Of a stretch of 64,000 bases of DNA, positions 54,036-64,000 are shown piece by piece. Origin of the DNA: Inia geoffrensis (taxonomy: Eukaryota; Chordata; Mammalia; Artiodactyla; Iniidae). Every line of letters starts with the position of its first letter. The stretch's first letter is position 1. The translations under genes were made by a program, and so were the position numbers. Below the pieces are notes generated by a model, which was not told the DNA's origin, did no database searches, and saw only the letters and a program-made list of their open reading frames with translations. The stretch lies in assembly GCA_036417435.1 (NCBI GenBank), contig CM070919.1, forward strand, positions 30,815,318 through 30,879,317, read 5' to 3'.

Positions 54036-54149
54036 AAATACAATATATTATAGTCTTAATGTTCCAGAATTCATTAATACTTGAAACTCATATAGCACAA
54101 TTAGGCAGAGGATATTGAATCATCTTGCAAAAAATTCTCATTGGTACAT

Positions 54150-54310
54150 TTAACATATAGAGAAATCAGATCTTACCAGCTGACTTTTTTAGATAAGGTA
54201 ATTGAAACTTTTAGAAGAAAATGGCTTGCTTCAGGCTGTGGGATAAGTTGAGGTTATATAACCGTTCTCACTAGCAGGCTGCTGGTACTCTGTTCTAACT
54301 CATAAAATCT
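54150..54310 (-). repeat. Probable MIR, antisense
   Basis: AGATAAGGTAATTGAAACTTTTAGAAG...GGCTTGCTTCAGGCTGTGG...CTAGCAGGCTGCTGGTACTCTG keeps MIR core order with high divergence. Confidence 0.45.
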
Positions 54311-55312
54311 TGATTGAAAACAATTTGTTAAGCAACAGGTACAACAGAAAATGCAAATTCTTTGGTATGTCTACATTCAGTATGACTGTTAATATAATAA
54401 TTCTGTAGTTGGGCTCCTGGGCACTAAATATTTGGTGGTGGAGAATTTATTTCAGCTTATCTCACAAGGATATGTAGGATTTACCTCTCCTTTTACTTCA
54501 AATCTATGAAACTGGAGCATTTCCCCACTGTTAGCTGTTTCCTCCCTGAATCTATTTGCTTTTTAGTAAATACATTAAAGGATGGTGCAGAAAGAGCTCA
54601 GGTGTGTCCGTGTGCACCTGGAAATATTTTCTCCCTCTTGCTAGTGAATGGAGGGCGGGCAGAAACAGACCTGTCACTCAGACAAGAGAACAGATTCCAC
54701 AGCCATTTAGTTTTCAATCCGCCTTCACATCATGTTTATGATTTCGTGAAAAAATATCTAGTTTCTTTAACTGAAGGTTGAATTGAATTACCTCACAAAC
54801 TTTCATCCTAATCAGCCGATAACTCTTTGTGTGCCACAAGGAAACAAAAATCACAGGTTCACAGGGCTTGTAGGTGAAAGCCTTGAGTAGGCTTGCAGCT
54901 TGTCATTTATTCTTTATTTGTGAACACTTTTGAACATGATGTTGACAAGATGTTGGATAAGACTCATTAATGCTAGTATATGACAAGTGTATGTGTGCGT
55001 GTGCATGTGTGTGTATCCACTATTTAATAAAATAGAGATGAAAGACTGGTGAAAATAAGCAAAAGAAAATGTTTGGAAAAATAACCAGCTATCAGTTTGA
55101 AGATAAATAACTAGCCAATTAGTTACTGAGCCTGGAAAACCAACCATATTGAGCAAAGGGTTCATCTGAAGAAGGTCAAGCTTGTGACACTATTCATTTT
55201 ATCTGTGTGCTTCAGATATTCTCAGACATTTGAAAAAAAAGTATCTAAAGGAAGCACTGATAATTTTATTTGTAGCAGAAATGCTTTGAGACGTATAGAT
55301 AATATTTTTTTA
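54311..55312. other. Unassigned intergenic DNA
   Basis: No gene recognised. A 91-codon frame at 54506-54781 lacks family resemblance. A TG-rich stretch is at about 54990-55014. Confidence 0.5.
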
Positions 55313-55327
55313 AAGTTGATTATTCAG

Positions 55328-55537
55328 GGCTTCCCTGGTGGCGCAGTGGTTGAGAGTCCACCTGCCGATGCAGGGGACACGGGTTTGTGCCCCGGTTCGG
55401 GAAGACCCCACATGCTGTGGAGCGGCTGGGCCCATGAGCCGTGGCCACTGAGCCTGTGCGTCCGGAGCCTGTGCTCTGCAATGGGAGAGGCCACAGCAGT
55501 GAGGGGCCTGCGTACCGCGATAAAAAAAAAAAAAAAA
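55328..55537 (+). mobile_element. CHR-2-like SINE
   Basis: Starts GGCTTCCCTGGTGGCGCAGTG, then a GC-rich body with CpG decay (for example GTTTGTGCC where the B-box has GTTCGTGCC) and an A tail. Flanks TTATTCA (55320 region and 55538 region) give a short target duplication. The altered B-box makes Pol III activity unlikely. Confidence 0.93.
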
Positions 55538-55589
55538 TTATTCAATGAAAGTAAAAAACCTTTCACACACCAGTTTAACTAACTCACGG

Positions 55590-55736
55590 ACATCCAGTTT
55601 TATAGCTCCTGTAGGGCCCCCACAGAACAAGGGCAGGATAATTCAAAGGAATAAGCCCAGCAAATCTCTGTACTTTCCTCTCAATTTTGCTGTGAACCTG
55701 AAACTGCCCTAAAAAAATAAAGTAAGGTACACTGGG
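55590..55736 (+). repeat. Old L1 3' tail
   Basis: AATCTCTGTACTTTCCTCTCAATTTTGCTGTGAACCTGAAACTGCCCTAAAAAAATAAAG is a standard L1M 3' terminus. Confidence 0.8.
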
Positions 55737-55737
55737 T

Positions 55738-57550
55738 GGGACTTCTACTAAAATGTTGAAAAGAAATGGTAATAAAGACATTCTTGCTTTTTCCTGATCT
55801 TTGTGCAAAACATTTATCTGTCACTATTATGGGATCACTGCTATGGATTTTTGTAAATCTTTACCAACTTTTATTCCTCTTTATATATTGCTGGATTCAT
55901 TTTTGCTAAAACGGTGTTAAGTATTTTTTCATCTATATTTCATGAGAGATGTTTGTCTTTTTTTGTTTTGTTCTGTTCTCTTTCGTTTTGTAACTGATTG
56001 TGGTATCAGAACAATGCTGGCCTCTTCTTCTATCAGCTGGAAAAGTTTGCTCAAAATTGGCATTACTTCTTTTTTAAAACAACTGCAGTCTTCCATTTGC
56101 TTTGTGGGACAGTTTTTAACCACAAATTTAATTGCCTCAATTGACATAGGACTATCTAGGTTACCCATTTCTTCCTAAGTAGTTTCTTAGTAGCTTCTTA
56201 GTACCTGTGTCTTTCAAGGAATTTGTACATTTCATCTTAATTATCAAATTTATTGACATGTAGTTTTAAAAAATATTATCATTTTAACTAGAGGATCTAT
56301 CGCATTGTCCTCATTTTCTTTCCTGATATTGGTAATTTATACCCTTTTTGGAGGGGTTTTCTGGATAATATTTATCAATTTTGTTGATCTACTCAAAGAA
56401 CCAACGTTTGAGCTCATTGACTTTTCTCTCTCTCTACTGTTCTCTACTTCATTGATTTTTGTTTTATCATTATTGCTTCCTTTTGCTTACTCAAGGTTTG
56501 ATTTGTTCTTACCTTTATAGTTTCTCAACACAGAAGATTAGAGCTTTAAGACCTTTCATGTCTTCTAATATGAAGATTTAATGCTATAAGCTCTGTTTCA
56601 CCTGAATTCCACAAGTTTTGATATGCTGTATTTTCATTTGCATTCAGTGCAAAATATGTTCAAATTTCTGTTTTGATTTTTCTTTGACCTATAAGTTATA
56701 TAAGAGTATGCTATTTTATTTCCAAATTTTGAAATACTTTGTCAGATACCTTTCTGTTATTGACTTCTAGGTCAATTTGTTGTGGTTACAGATCACATTC
56801 TGATTGATTTCACTGCTTTTAAATTTATGGCAATGTGTTCCACCGCCCAGAATATAGTTTATCCTTGTGAATGATCTGCATGATCTTGATAAAATTCGTG
56901 TATTCTGTTGCTGAATCAGGCTTTTGCTTTTAAGCTTTGTTCAGGGTCGATTCAAAGCAGCCTTTGGTCCAGGGCTAGTTGATGCCCACTATGGAGCTGG
57001 TGCTTTTCTAAGGACTGCACCCAATGTTTGTTCATTATAAAGTCTTTCTATTTTGGCAGGTGGAAACACAAATGATTCTAAGGTCTGCACTGCATGTGCC
57101 TCAGGCAGTGTTTGTCCCATTGCTTTCTGGTGTTTCCCCATCTTCGTACACATTTGCGGATCAGTAGTTGAAGACAACGTGCATCCCCCTGCTGAGGGAT
57201 GAAGGTTTTCTTTTGTGCGGCTCGCTCCTCTCAGATAACCTGCCTCACAAATTAAAGCCATGTTGGTTGACTCAAATACCATCTCTGTCTCCTCAACCGA
57301 TAACTACTGCTTGGCTTTCCCAAACCTGTGCAATGGCTTCCAGATACGTAGCTGAGGCCTCATCTGCTTCCTTTATGTCAGGGATCACAGCACTCTACTG
57401 CCTGTGGTCCAGTGTTGGAAAACTATTGTTTCATGTTTTGTCTAGTTTTCTAGTTGTTAACGGCAGGACAAAAACCCCTGTCCCGTGTACTCCATCATGG
57501 TGCTCAATCTATTTGCAACCTTGTGTTTTTGAATTACATTTGTTTTGAAT
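55738..57550 (-). mobile_element. Old L1, antisense
   Basis: AATGGTAATAAAGACATTCTTGCTTTTTCCTGAT, GGTATCAGAACAATGCTGGCC, TTGTTGATCTACTCAAAGAACCAACGTTTGAG, CTATAAGTTATATAAGAGTATGCT and CTGTTGCTGAATCAGG read as antisense L1 ORF2 in order to about 56925. The remainder (to about 57550), including GTCTAGTTTTCTAGTTGTTAACGGCAGG and CTCCATCATGGTGC, is probably part of the same element but less certain. Confidence 0.75.
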
Positions 57551-57650
57551 TCACATTTCTCAGTTACACCTCGGTTTTGAAAGAATGACTATTAATTTTC
57601 CATTTTACAGAAGAGAAAATAAAGTTTAGAGAGAGCAATAAATGGGCCAG

Positions 57651-57787
57651 GGAAGATCCCACATGCCACAGAGTGGCTGGGCCTGTGAGCCGTGGCCACT
57701 GAGCCTGCGCGTCCGGAGCCTGTGCTCTGCAATGGGAGAGGCCACAGCAGTGAGGGGCCCACGTACCGCTAAAAAAAAAAAAAAGAG
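57651..57787 (+). mobile_element. 5'-truncated CHR-2-like SINE
   Basis: Begins inside the SINE at GGAAGATCCCACATGCC, so it lacks the tRNA-like head, and ends in an A tail. Target duplication AATAAATGGGCCAG at 57637-57650 and 57816-57829 brackets both the SINE and the following (AAAT)n. Confidence 0.92.
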
Positions 57788-57789
57788 TA

Positions 57790-57820
<31 letters not shown>

Positions 57821-57823
57821 ATG
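57788..57823 (+). repeat. (AAAT)n microsatellite in a SINE tail
   Basis: About eight AAAT units between the SINE A tail and the downstream target duplication, presumably expanded from the tail. Confidence 0.93.
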
Positions 57824-57899
57824 GGCCAGAGCATAATATTTTCTTTCTCTTAGGCTGTACCGCACACTTTAGCATTCCACTGATTCTCTTCAACCAGAG

Positions 57900-58035
57900 T
57901 TCTTACTAGGAATTTGGAATCACGTATTTGTGGTTTTGAATACAGTACCATCATTTAACAGGACCTGGAACAAGTTAATATCTCTAAGTCTGTTTTCTCA
58001 TATGCAAAATGGAAATAATAACAAAATAAAATCTC
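57900..58035 (+). repeat. MIR SINE fragment
   Basis: CAAGTTAATATCTCTAAGTCTGTTTTCTCATATGCAAAATGGAAATAATAAC is the MIR core (CTCAGTTTCCTCATCTGTAAAATGG.GATAATAA). Confidence 0.7.
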
Positions 58036-59590
58036 AGCAGTGCCTTGTAATAGTAAGCATCAATATAGAGTTATTTGGATGATAAAGATGATTAAAATAT
58101 CAGTGCTCCCATAATTGGCCCTCATATCAACACTTTGTACTTATTCTGTATTTGTTCTATCACAGTATTAAAATTATTTGTAAGGAAAGGGTTGAACTCT
58201 TACGTCCTCATTGCTCATTTAAGGCTCAGTTTAATACATACCTCATTTTATGTTTTATCACCAATTTCATGAGCTGTCCAGTCTATCACATGAGTGTGTG
58301 ATAACTATTTTCGTCTACCATTAATGAACATTACCATCAATTTTGATATTCTTGCTTATTCACCTTAAAGTATCATTGGCTTTAACTTAGCTCTTGCTTA
58401 CAGCTAGAGGATAATCATTTTAGGATTATACACTTCGACAGAGCCTGATGCAGTCACCATCATTGTTTTCTGTTCATTAAAGGGGGATTTTATCCTTTCA
58501 AAACTAAACTATACAGCAGTTTTGACATAACATTATTTAAGATAAGAAAACAAGCCATGATGCTTGTGTGGATGCGGAGCATTTAGCTTTTGCACATACA
58601 TCACCCAGAGCCAAAACCAAGATTTTCATGTTTTTAAAAAGGCTTGAACATTCAATCTGTTATTAAATATTTTGTGCCTATTCAATCCTTGTGTAATCCT
58701 CGTATAATCCAATTTCTTGAGTTAATTTGTTTGTTTATAATGTTTCAACAGCCTTTCAAATGAATATCACCAAATAAATATAGTTCCTTCATAAATGTAA
58801 AATGCATCCTTCATAAATGTAAAATGAATTCTTGGTGAATGTATATTTATATATTGCGTTTCAAGATTTTTCTGGTTTTAACGTAAGCAGGCAGCATTCC
58901 AAACTACCTACATGGAACTGGGACCAGCTGAGACCTGAGTCGGTCCCATAGTGAGTTTTGGAGTCTCTGGTGATTCATCATAAATCTCTTTATGGTGAGA
59001 CCCACAGGTGTGCACCTCGGGATGAGCCTAGAAGCTCACGACGACTTCACAGGTCACTTTCCCCACACATCCCCCTCCTCTTTCTCTACACAGTACTCAC
59101 CAGTTTCCCCAGGGCTCTCCTTGGTCCTCCAGCCAGAAGCTGGGGATTCCTCGACCTCGTGCTGTCCGACACATTTCTGTCACTGCATCTGCATCTGAGG
59201 CCAAGTGGCAGGAGGACAGGAAATTGTTAAAAGTGCAAAGACGATCACACCATCCTCTAGAGACAACAGTTCCTTCACTCTGAAAAAGGGGCGCTGCTGT
59301 CATGGCTGTCACTGTCTCTACCCTAGGCTTGCTAGGGAGCTGGGGCATGAGAAAGCAGAGAACATGAAAATAAATGGGATATTTCCCCCACCCTCTCTGG
59401 ATGTTAGAGACCCATTTCATGCTCCTCAAACCAGAGTTGGAGGGTTCCCCCTGGAGCTTTTTCTCGGTCCACGTTGATGCTATTTCCTAACATAGGGCTG
59501 CCTTGAGCCAAGGCCGAGGGTAATGAATGGAGTACACCACTAATTTAGGAGTACTCCAACGTCTAGTTACTTCTCTAATCAGCTTATTAC
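58036..59590. other. Unassigned intergenic DNA
   Basis: No gene recognised. A 19-bp direct repeat CCTTCATAAATGTAAAATG occurs twice in tandem at about 58788-58826. Frames of 68-110 codons around 58958-59477 on both strands lack recognisable domains. Confidence 0.5.
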
Positions 59591-59596
59591 TGTTTA

Positions 59597-59960
59597 CTTT
59601 TTAAAAAAATAGGCTTTATTTTTTAGAGTAGTTTTGGCTTCACAGCAGTATTGTTTCTCATATACCCCCCAACACACACACACACAGTCTCCTCCATTAT
59701 GAACAGTCCCACCAGATGGCACATTTGTTCCAACTGATGAACATACGCTGATACCTTATTATCACCCAAACTCTATAGTTCATGTTAAGGTTCACTTTCA
59801 GTGTTGTACATTCTGGGGGTTTGGATAAATTTATAGTGATATGCATCTTCCATTTTAATAGCATATGGAGTAGCTTTACTGCCCTAAAAATCCTCTCCAT
59901 TTAGTCACCCCCCCCCACCCACCCCCCACCCCCAACTAACCCCTGGTCACCACTGATATT
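59597..59960 (-). repeat. Old L1-like fragment with C-rich and simple repeats
   Basis: TTTTAGAGTAGTTTTGGCTTCACAGCAG, CCATTATGAACAGTCCCACCAGATGG, CTGATGAACATACGCTG, GTTCACTTTCAGTGTTGTACATTC and GCCCTAAAAATCCTC are landmarks of a common old L1 segment. Contains (AC)n (about 59670-59687) and a C-rich run (about 59907-59933). Orientation tentative. Confidence 0.65.
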
Positions 59961-59981
59961 TTTACTCTCTCTCTCTCTCTG

Positions 59982-60029
59982 TATTGGGTTGGCCAAAAGG
60001 TTGGTTTGGAAACTTTGGCCAATCCAATA
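59982..60029. mobile_element. Mini mariner-type MITE
   Basis: TA, then TTGGGTTGGCCAAAAGG...CTTTGGCCAATCCAA, then TA. Two inverted ends of about 17 bp with almost no spacer, flanked by the TA target duplication of Tc1/mariner elements. The end sequence is that of the cetartiodactyl mariner family (TTGGGTTGGCCAAAAAGTTCG type). The body is far smaller than usual, so the copy looks internally deleted. Confidence 0.88.
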
Positions 60030-61695
60030 TGTATATGCCTGCACCAGAGGACCCTCTCCCCTTCACAAAGATTTTCATTAACATAATGAGAGCTGAAAGT
60101 TGTCACTGAATTCTTCCAGTTCGAAATGTTTTTCTAAAGTTATAAAGCAAAAATCGAGACATATACAAACCGAACAACAGTTTTTATAGACCTTCTCTCT
60201 TATTAAACCAGCAAACTGTTAACATGCTTTAGAGCAAAATAGGTAAAAGCCAACACACTTTCAGAAAAAGCTAGTAGACAAATACTCCCTCATGGCATGT
60301 TGTTCTGGGCCAAAACAAAGCTCTACCAAATAGCAGACGCAGTCAAACATCTCTGTTATAGGCGATTTATTTACTGTCCCAGGGATCAATACTTCATATC
60401 AGAGGGTGAGCTTACCCTGACAGCATGACATTAGCATTGGCTCTCCTTCTTCAAATGCTATTAAGTACATTAAAGAAAATTAACAAGCCACATTCTCTCA
60501 AGCACAATTTTAACTGAAAATAATGAGACAAAAATAGAAATATAATAAAACGGTATATGAACTTGGTACCTCAGGTTTGCAATCCCAAATCAGTTACAAA
60601 ACTATGCTAAGGCAGGTAGGTCATTTAAAGTCAGTTTCCTAGGTATGAATTCTACAAAATAATTATTCCACAGAAAAGTGATGAAAAATGTCTAAGTACC
60701 TTTAAACTGAAAAGCGTTCTAAAAGTGATAGATTTGACGACAATACAGAAACACACATATATTATTGATCACAGAGGTTGAGCCACTGTAATAAAATGAC
60801 CAGGAGAGAGCATGAGTTTATATCAAAATACAGGATAGTCACAGACCTACTCTGCTTATCAAGTTCTGGCAGTGATTCTATAGTGCCATTTTAAAGTACG
60901 AGAATAAAAAAGGTAAAAAAATATAAGCTTCCATTTAAAAGTAGCTTACATTGGCATCATCTTCATATTTTAATTCACTCATCACTGGAAATCTTTGTTT
61001 TGAGGTTTAAACTATTTCTTTATCATGAAAAATCTGAGATTATGAGACCACTAAGTACACAAGGGTTTTCAATCCAAGACATGCAATTTTCCCAATGCCT
61101 TTGTAATGTTTTTGAAACTAAGGGCTAAAATACAAGATACTATTTATGCAAAACAAAAATGAAGACATACCCTTTGGTATATACAATCACGTGTACATTG
61201 ATCAACTACAATTGATTATAATCATTTGTAAACCCCTTCACAGAATATTATTGTTGAAAGGACCCCATGGTGAGGGAATTCTTTCCTTCAAAAACTGATT
61301 TTTTTTTATGTAAAATAACTGCCATTTCGAATACGACTAATTTCTAAACTCTGATTTTACAAAAAAGACTGCAACGGAAGGCCAACTCTTTTGCCTTTTA
61401 TCGTAAGATTATAAATTATAAGCACATAAATTCCCCTTTTTTTTTCATGAACAAGATGGGAAAATGGTAAATTGCTAAAATAGTCATTTGGGCAGATGTC
61501 CATGAAATAGTTGGAATAAGAAACAAGCTGTCATCAGTTTAATATAGTTGGTTATATTGTTCCTTTAACTTTTTTACAGACGGCTACATATTATCTGTGA
61601 AACACTCAGCCCAAGGTCCTGTCGAAGTCAAAGAATCAAAGTAAGGATAGTATGATGTTACCCACTCCAGCTATTCCTCAACTCATGTGAATCAT
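60030..61695. other. Unassigned intergenic DNA
   Basis: About 1.7 kb of AT-rich unique-looking sequence; no gene or repeat recognised. Confidence 0.5.
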
Positions 61696-61699
61696 GACG

Positions 61700-61860
61700 G
61701 AAAACCCGAGATATAACACAAGGTTGTTTAATAAATTATTGTATATTCTTGGGCAATTCACTTAATGTCTCTGAGTTTATTTAAAAATGAGAAATTAAAA
61801 AATGACCTCTATAGTCCTTTTCAACCCCCAAATCCAATGATTGTAGTGACAATTTTAACT
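61700..61860 (+). repeat. MIR SINE fragment
   Basis: TTGGGCAATTCACTTAATGTCTCTGAGTTTATTTAAAAATGAGAAATTAAAAAATGACCTC follows the MIR order CAAGTCACTTAACCTCTCTGAGCCTCAGTTTCC with losses. Confidence 0.65.
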
Positions 61861-61894
61861 GTTTAAGACAAATATAATGATCTCATCATCAGCT

Positions 61895-62002
61895 ACTTCA
61901 CACAAATTATTTTGCAAAACTTTCTGAAGTAGGTATATTTTATTCTGATTTCAGTTTCACAGATATGGACACTGAGACAAAAAGAGATGAATACCTTCTC
62001 CA
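61895..62002 (-). repeat. MIR SINE, antisense, leading into a tandem array
   Basis: CTTCACACAAATTATTTTGC, GTAGGTATATTTTATTCTGATTTCAGTTTCACAGATATGGACACTGAGAC, GAATACCTTCTCCAAGATCACAAGG is the MIR core in antisense orientation, and its end forms the first unit of the following array. Confidence 0.8.
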
Positions 62003-62197
62003 AGATCACAAGGGCAGAAACAAGATATGAACCCAGATCACAAGGGCAGAAACGAGATATGAACCCAGATCACAAGGGCAGAAACGAGATATGAACCCAG
62101 ATCACAAGGGCAGAAACGAGATATGAACCCAGATCACAAGGGCAGAAACGAGATATGAACCTAGATCACAAGGGCAGAAACGAGATATGAACCCAGA
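62003..62197 (+). repeat. 32-bp tandem array (6 copies) within a MIR
   Basis: AGATCACAAGGGCAGAAACG then AGATATGAACCC recurs at 62003, 62035, 62067, 62099, 62131 and 62163, exactly 32 bp apart. Copies are nearly identical (first has AACAAG for AACGAG; the fifth ends CCT). The unit matches the MIR stretch AGGTCACA...GGCAGA...GATTCGAACCC, so the array arose by expansion of MIR sequence. Confidence 0.95.
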
Positions 62198-62550
62198 AAG
62201 ATGTCCTCAAAGGTCTGCATTCTCCTTCTTACCTTTCATTCGGCTTAATTTGATTTTTAATGGAAGGAAGTCATCACGCATCATGTACATGAAATGAAGT
62301 TCATAGATTTCAGTGTATAGGTTCATTACTTTGGACAAACCCAAATAACCCCCAACCCAGTAAAGATCTGGGATACTTCCATCACCTCAGGAAGTTCCCT
62401 CAATAGCTTTAGAAGGAGGTGAGGTGTCAGAGCACAGCCCACAAAGAACTGAATCCTGACAACAACGCTGTCAGTGAGAGAGAGAGAAAGCTACGAAGGA
62501 GCTCCATCCCAGGTGAGGCTTGACATGAGTGTGGTGTTCTAAGAGGATCC
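62198..62550. other. Unassigned intergenic DNA
   Basis: No feature recognised. Confidence 0.5.
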
Positions 62551-62554
62551 AGAA

Positions 62555-62670
62555 ACAGATAATCTAGATAAACGAGGCAAGCTGGTTACTGACCCACAGA
62601 AACACAATAAACGCTGCTTTAAGCCACTACCTTTGGGATAATTTGTTAGGCGGCAATAGAGAACAACACA
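62555..62670 (+). repeat. MaLR LTR 3' fragment, sense
   Basis: ACCCACAGAAACACAATAAACGCTGCTTTAAGCCACTACCTTTGGGATAATTTGTTAGGCGGCAATAGAGAAC is the 3' end of an MLT1/MST-type LTR. Confidence 0.8.
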
Positions 62671-64000
62671 GTGACAACAGGCTTGTAGTAGGACTTGCAT
62701 TACATTTGGGAGATTCGGTGCAGTGTTCAAAGATGCATCCTCTGGATTGGAGGCTGTCAGAAAGTGAGGCCACTTCTATGATTGAGTGTCTTAATAATTC
62801 TAATCTAAAAGGCAGGAAGAACATGGTGACCTTAGAGGTCAGGTGGTAAAGAAGTAGACTTTCGGTGAGGTCGGTCTGGACAGTTTTCGTTTCGTATTTT
62901 GCCCAGATAATTCTGGAATGGTCTTGGTTTTGTCTTGCTCCTTCATGGTCATTGACTGTTTTTGATTTGCTGTTCTTTGAAATTGTGTATGTTCATCTAG
63001 AGAAAATCTCCAAGACCCAGACCAGCTACCGCCCAGTTGATAGCAGTCAGGGTTTTTTCTCTTTTTCTCAAGATACCTGATGATTCTTGAATATTAGGTA
63101 GTGAAAATTAAGAAATCGGGGAAAAATCTTAAAAATTAATTGTATCAACTTATATACACACCATCACTATATATTCAGAATGTGATTTTTATATCGTTTG
63201 CATTGATTACATTGTTATCTCTAGTCTACTATGTGTACTTCCTACTAGGTACAATCTAGGAGGCTTGGAAAGTACAATTAGTTTAAAACCATGAAGGTAC
63301 ATTCAGGAAAATTATTATCTTGTAAGCTTCACTCACATGGCAAGAACACTCAATTCTCATTCTGGATGTTGTATTTTCTATGACCTGATCCCATGCTCAG
63401 AAATAAAGTAGTAAGAAAGATGATGAACATAACAATAATCATTGTGAACACTGCATACACAGAGAAAAGCAAATGTAGTTTCTAACCTCAAAGGCTGGAG
63501 AACTTGGCCTTGCATTGCTGGTTCATTCAGGGTGGAGGTGAATGGCAAGCTGAGAAGGAGGTGGTACTTCCAGCTTGTGTTAATCTGCTGAGCTATTCAA
63601 GTTTTCCTTTAAATGACGTCAATATCCTTAAAATCCACTTCTCGTTTCTGGAAATCCTCTCCCTTTATATATTGAAGGGCTAGGTTGGCATCGTATCTTT
63701 CTCAATATAGCAACTAGATTACACTATATATATGCTATATAAGATTTCAAGTGCAGATTAACAGATTTCATCCAGAGGTTAATTGATGCCAGAGATAAAA
63801 AATAAAAGAGATCCAAAAAACGAGAAATACACTCATTCCAAATGCTCATTTATTAGAAAGCACAAAGGTATGTCACATGTATTTTTGTTGGATCATATGA
63901 GTGAAACCTCACTGGCATGTCCACTAACACATCAATCAGTCAAAAGGGGAATGTTAATATTTAAACAACTTGCGTTAACCTTTTTAAGAAAAAAGTATCA
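62671..64000. other. Unassigned intergenic DNA
   Basis: No gene, RNA gene or clear repeat recognised to the window end. Confidence 0.5.

Noticed and set aside
62003..62197. Regular 32-bp repeats as a CRISPR array
   Set aside because: There are no unique spacers: the units are directly contiguous and derived from MIR sequence in a mammalian genome.

Overview
This is a mammalian genomic window, almost certainly from a cetacean. The main evidence is eight or so CHR-family SINEs (tRNA-derived, A-box near TGGCGCAGTGG, B-box near GGTTCGTGCC). These are characteristic of whales and relatives, and the CHR-2-like copies seen here are especially whale-like. L1 copies with cetartiodactyl-type 3' ends, a short mariner-type MITE, MIR, L2, MaLR LTR, MER5-like and other ordinary eutherian repeats complete the picture. 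Nothing bacterial, viral or CRISPR-like is present.

Only one convincing host protein-coding gene is visible, and because it is split it does not appear as a single ORF. It is a two-exon beta-defensin on the + strand (exon 1 at 18288-18345, exon 2 at 23780-23961, intron 5434 bp). The spliced product is 79 residues with a signal peptide, all six defensin cysteines in the spacing C-X6-C-X4-C-X9-C-X5-CC, and a WW...PYPTPVPK tail. It matches DEFB130 (human 8p23.1 beta-defensin group) and looks intact. A TATA-like box, good splice sites and an AATAAA signal accompany it.

Layout: 1-5.2 kb is mostly unassigned, with one antisense SINE and an L2. 5.2-6.3 kb is GC-richer and unassigned. 6.3-17.2 kb is a three-layer nest: an old L1 (6271-7308 and 14910-17165) is interrupted by a full-length younger L1 (7309-14909, 18-bp target duplication), whose ORF2 is interrupted by a CHR-2 SINE (244-bp net insertion, 16-bp target duplication). 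Without the SINE, ORF2 would be one open frame of 1272 codons and ORF1 (301 aa) is open, so the L1 was coding-competent when the SINE landed. 18.2-24.1 kb is the defensin gene. 24-43.8 kb is repeat-rich intergenic DNA with several 5'-truncated L1 tails, two LTR-like elements, MaLR LTRs and two copies of a palindromic MITE-like element. 43.86-44.58 kb is a 14-copy 51-bp minisatellite. 45.6-48.2 kb holds an unassigned GC-rich area, including an AT-rich block abutting a CpG island with exon-like splice signals. 48.2-64 kb is repeat-rich, with antisense old L1s, a hAT-type element split by an L1, a mariner-like MITE and a 32-bp tandem array that grew inside a MIR.

Limits: repeat family names come from memory of consensus sequences, not database search. 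Boundaries marked approximate may be off by tens of bases.
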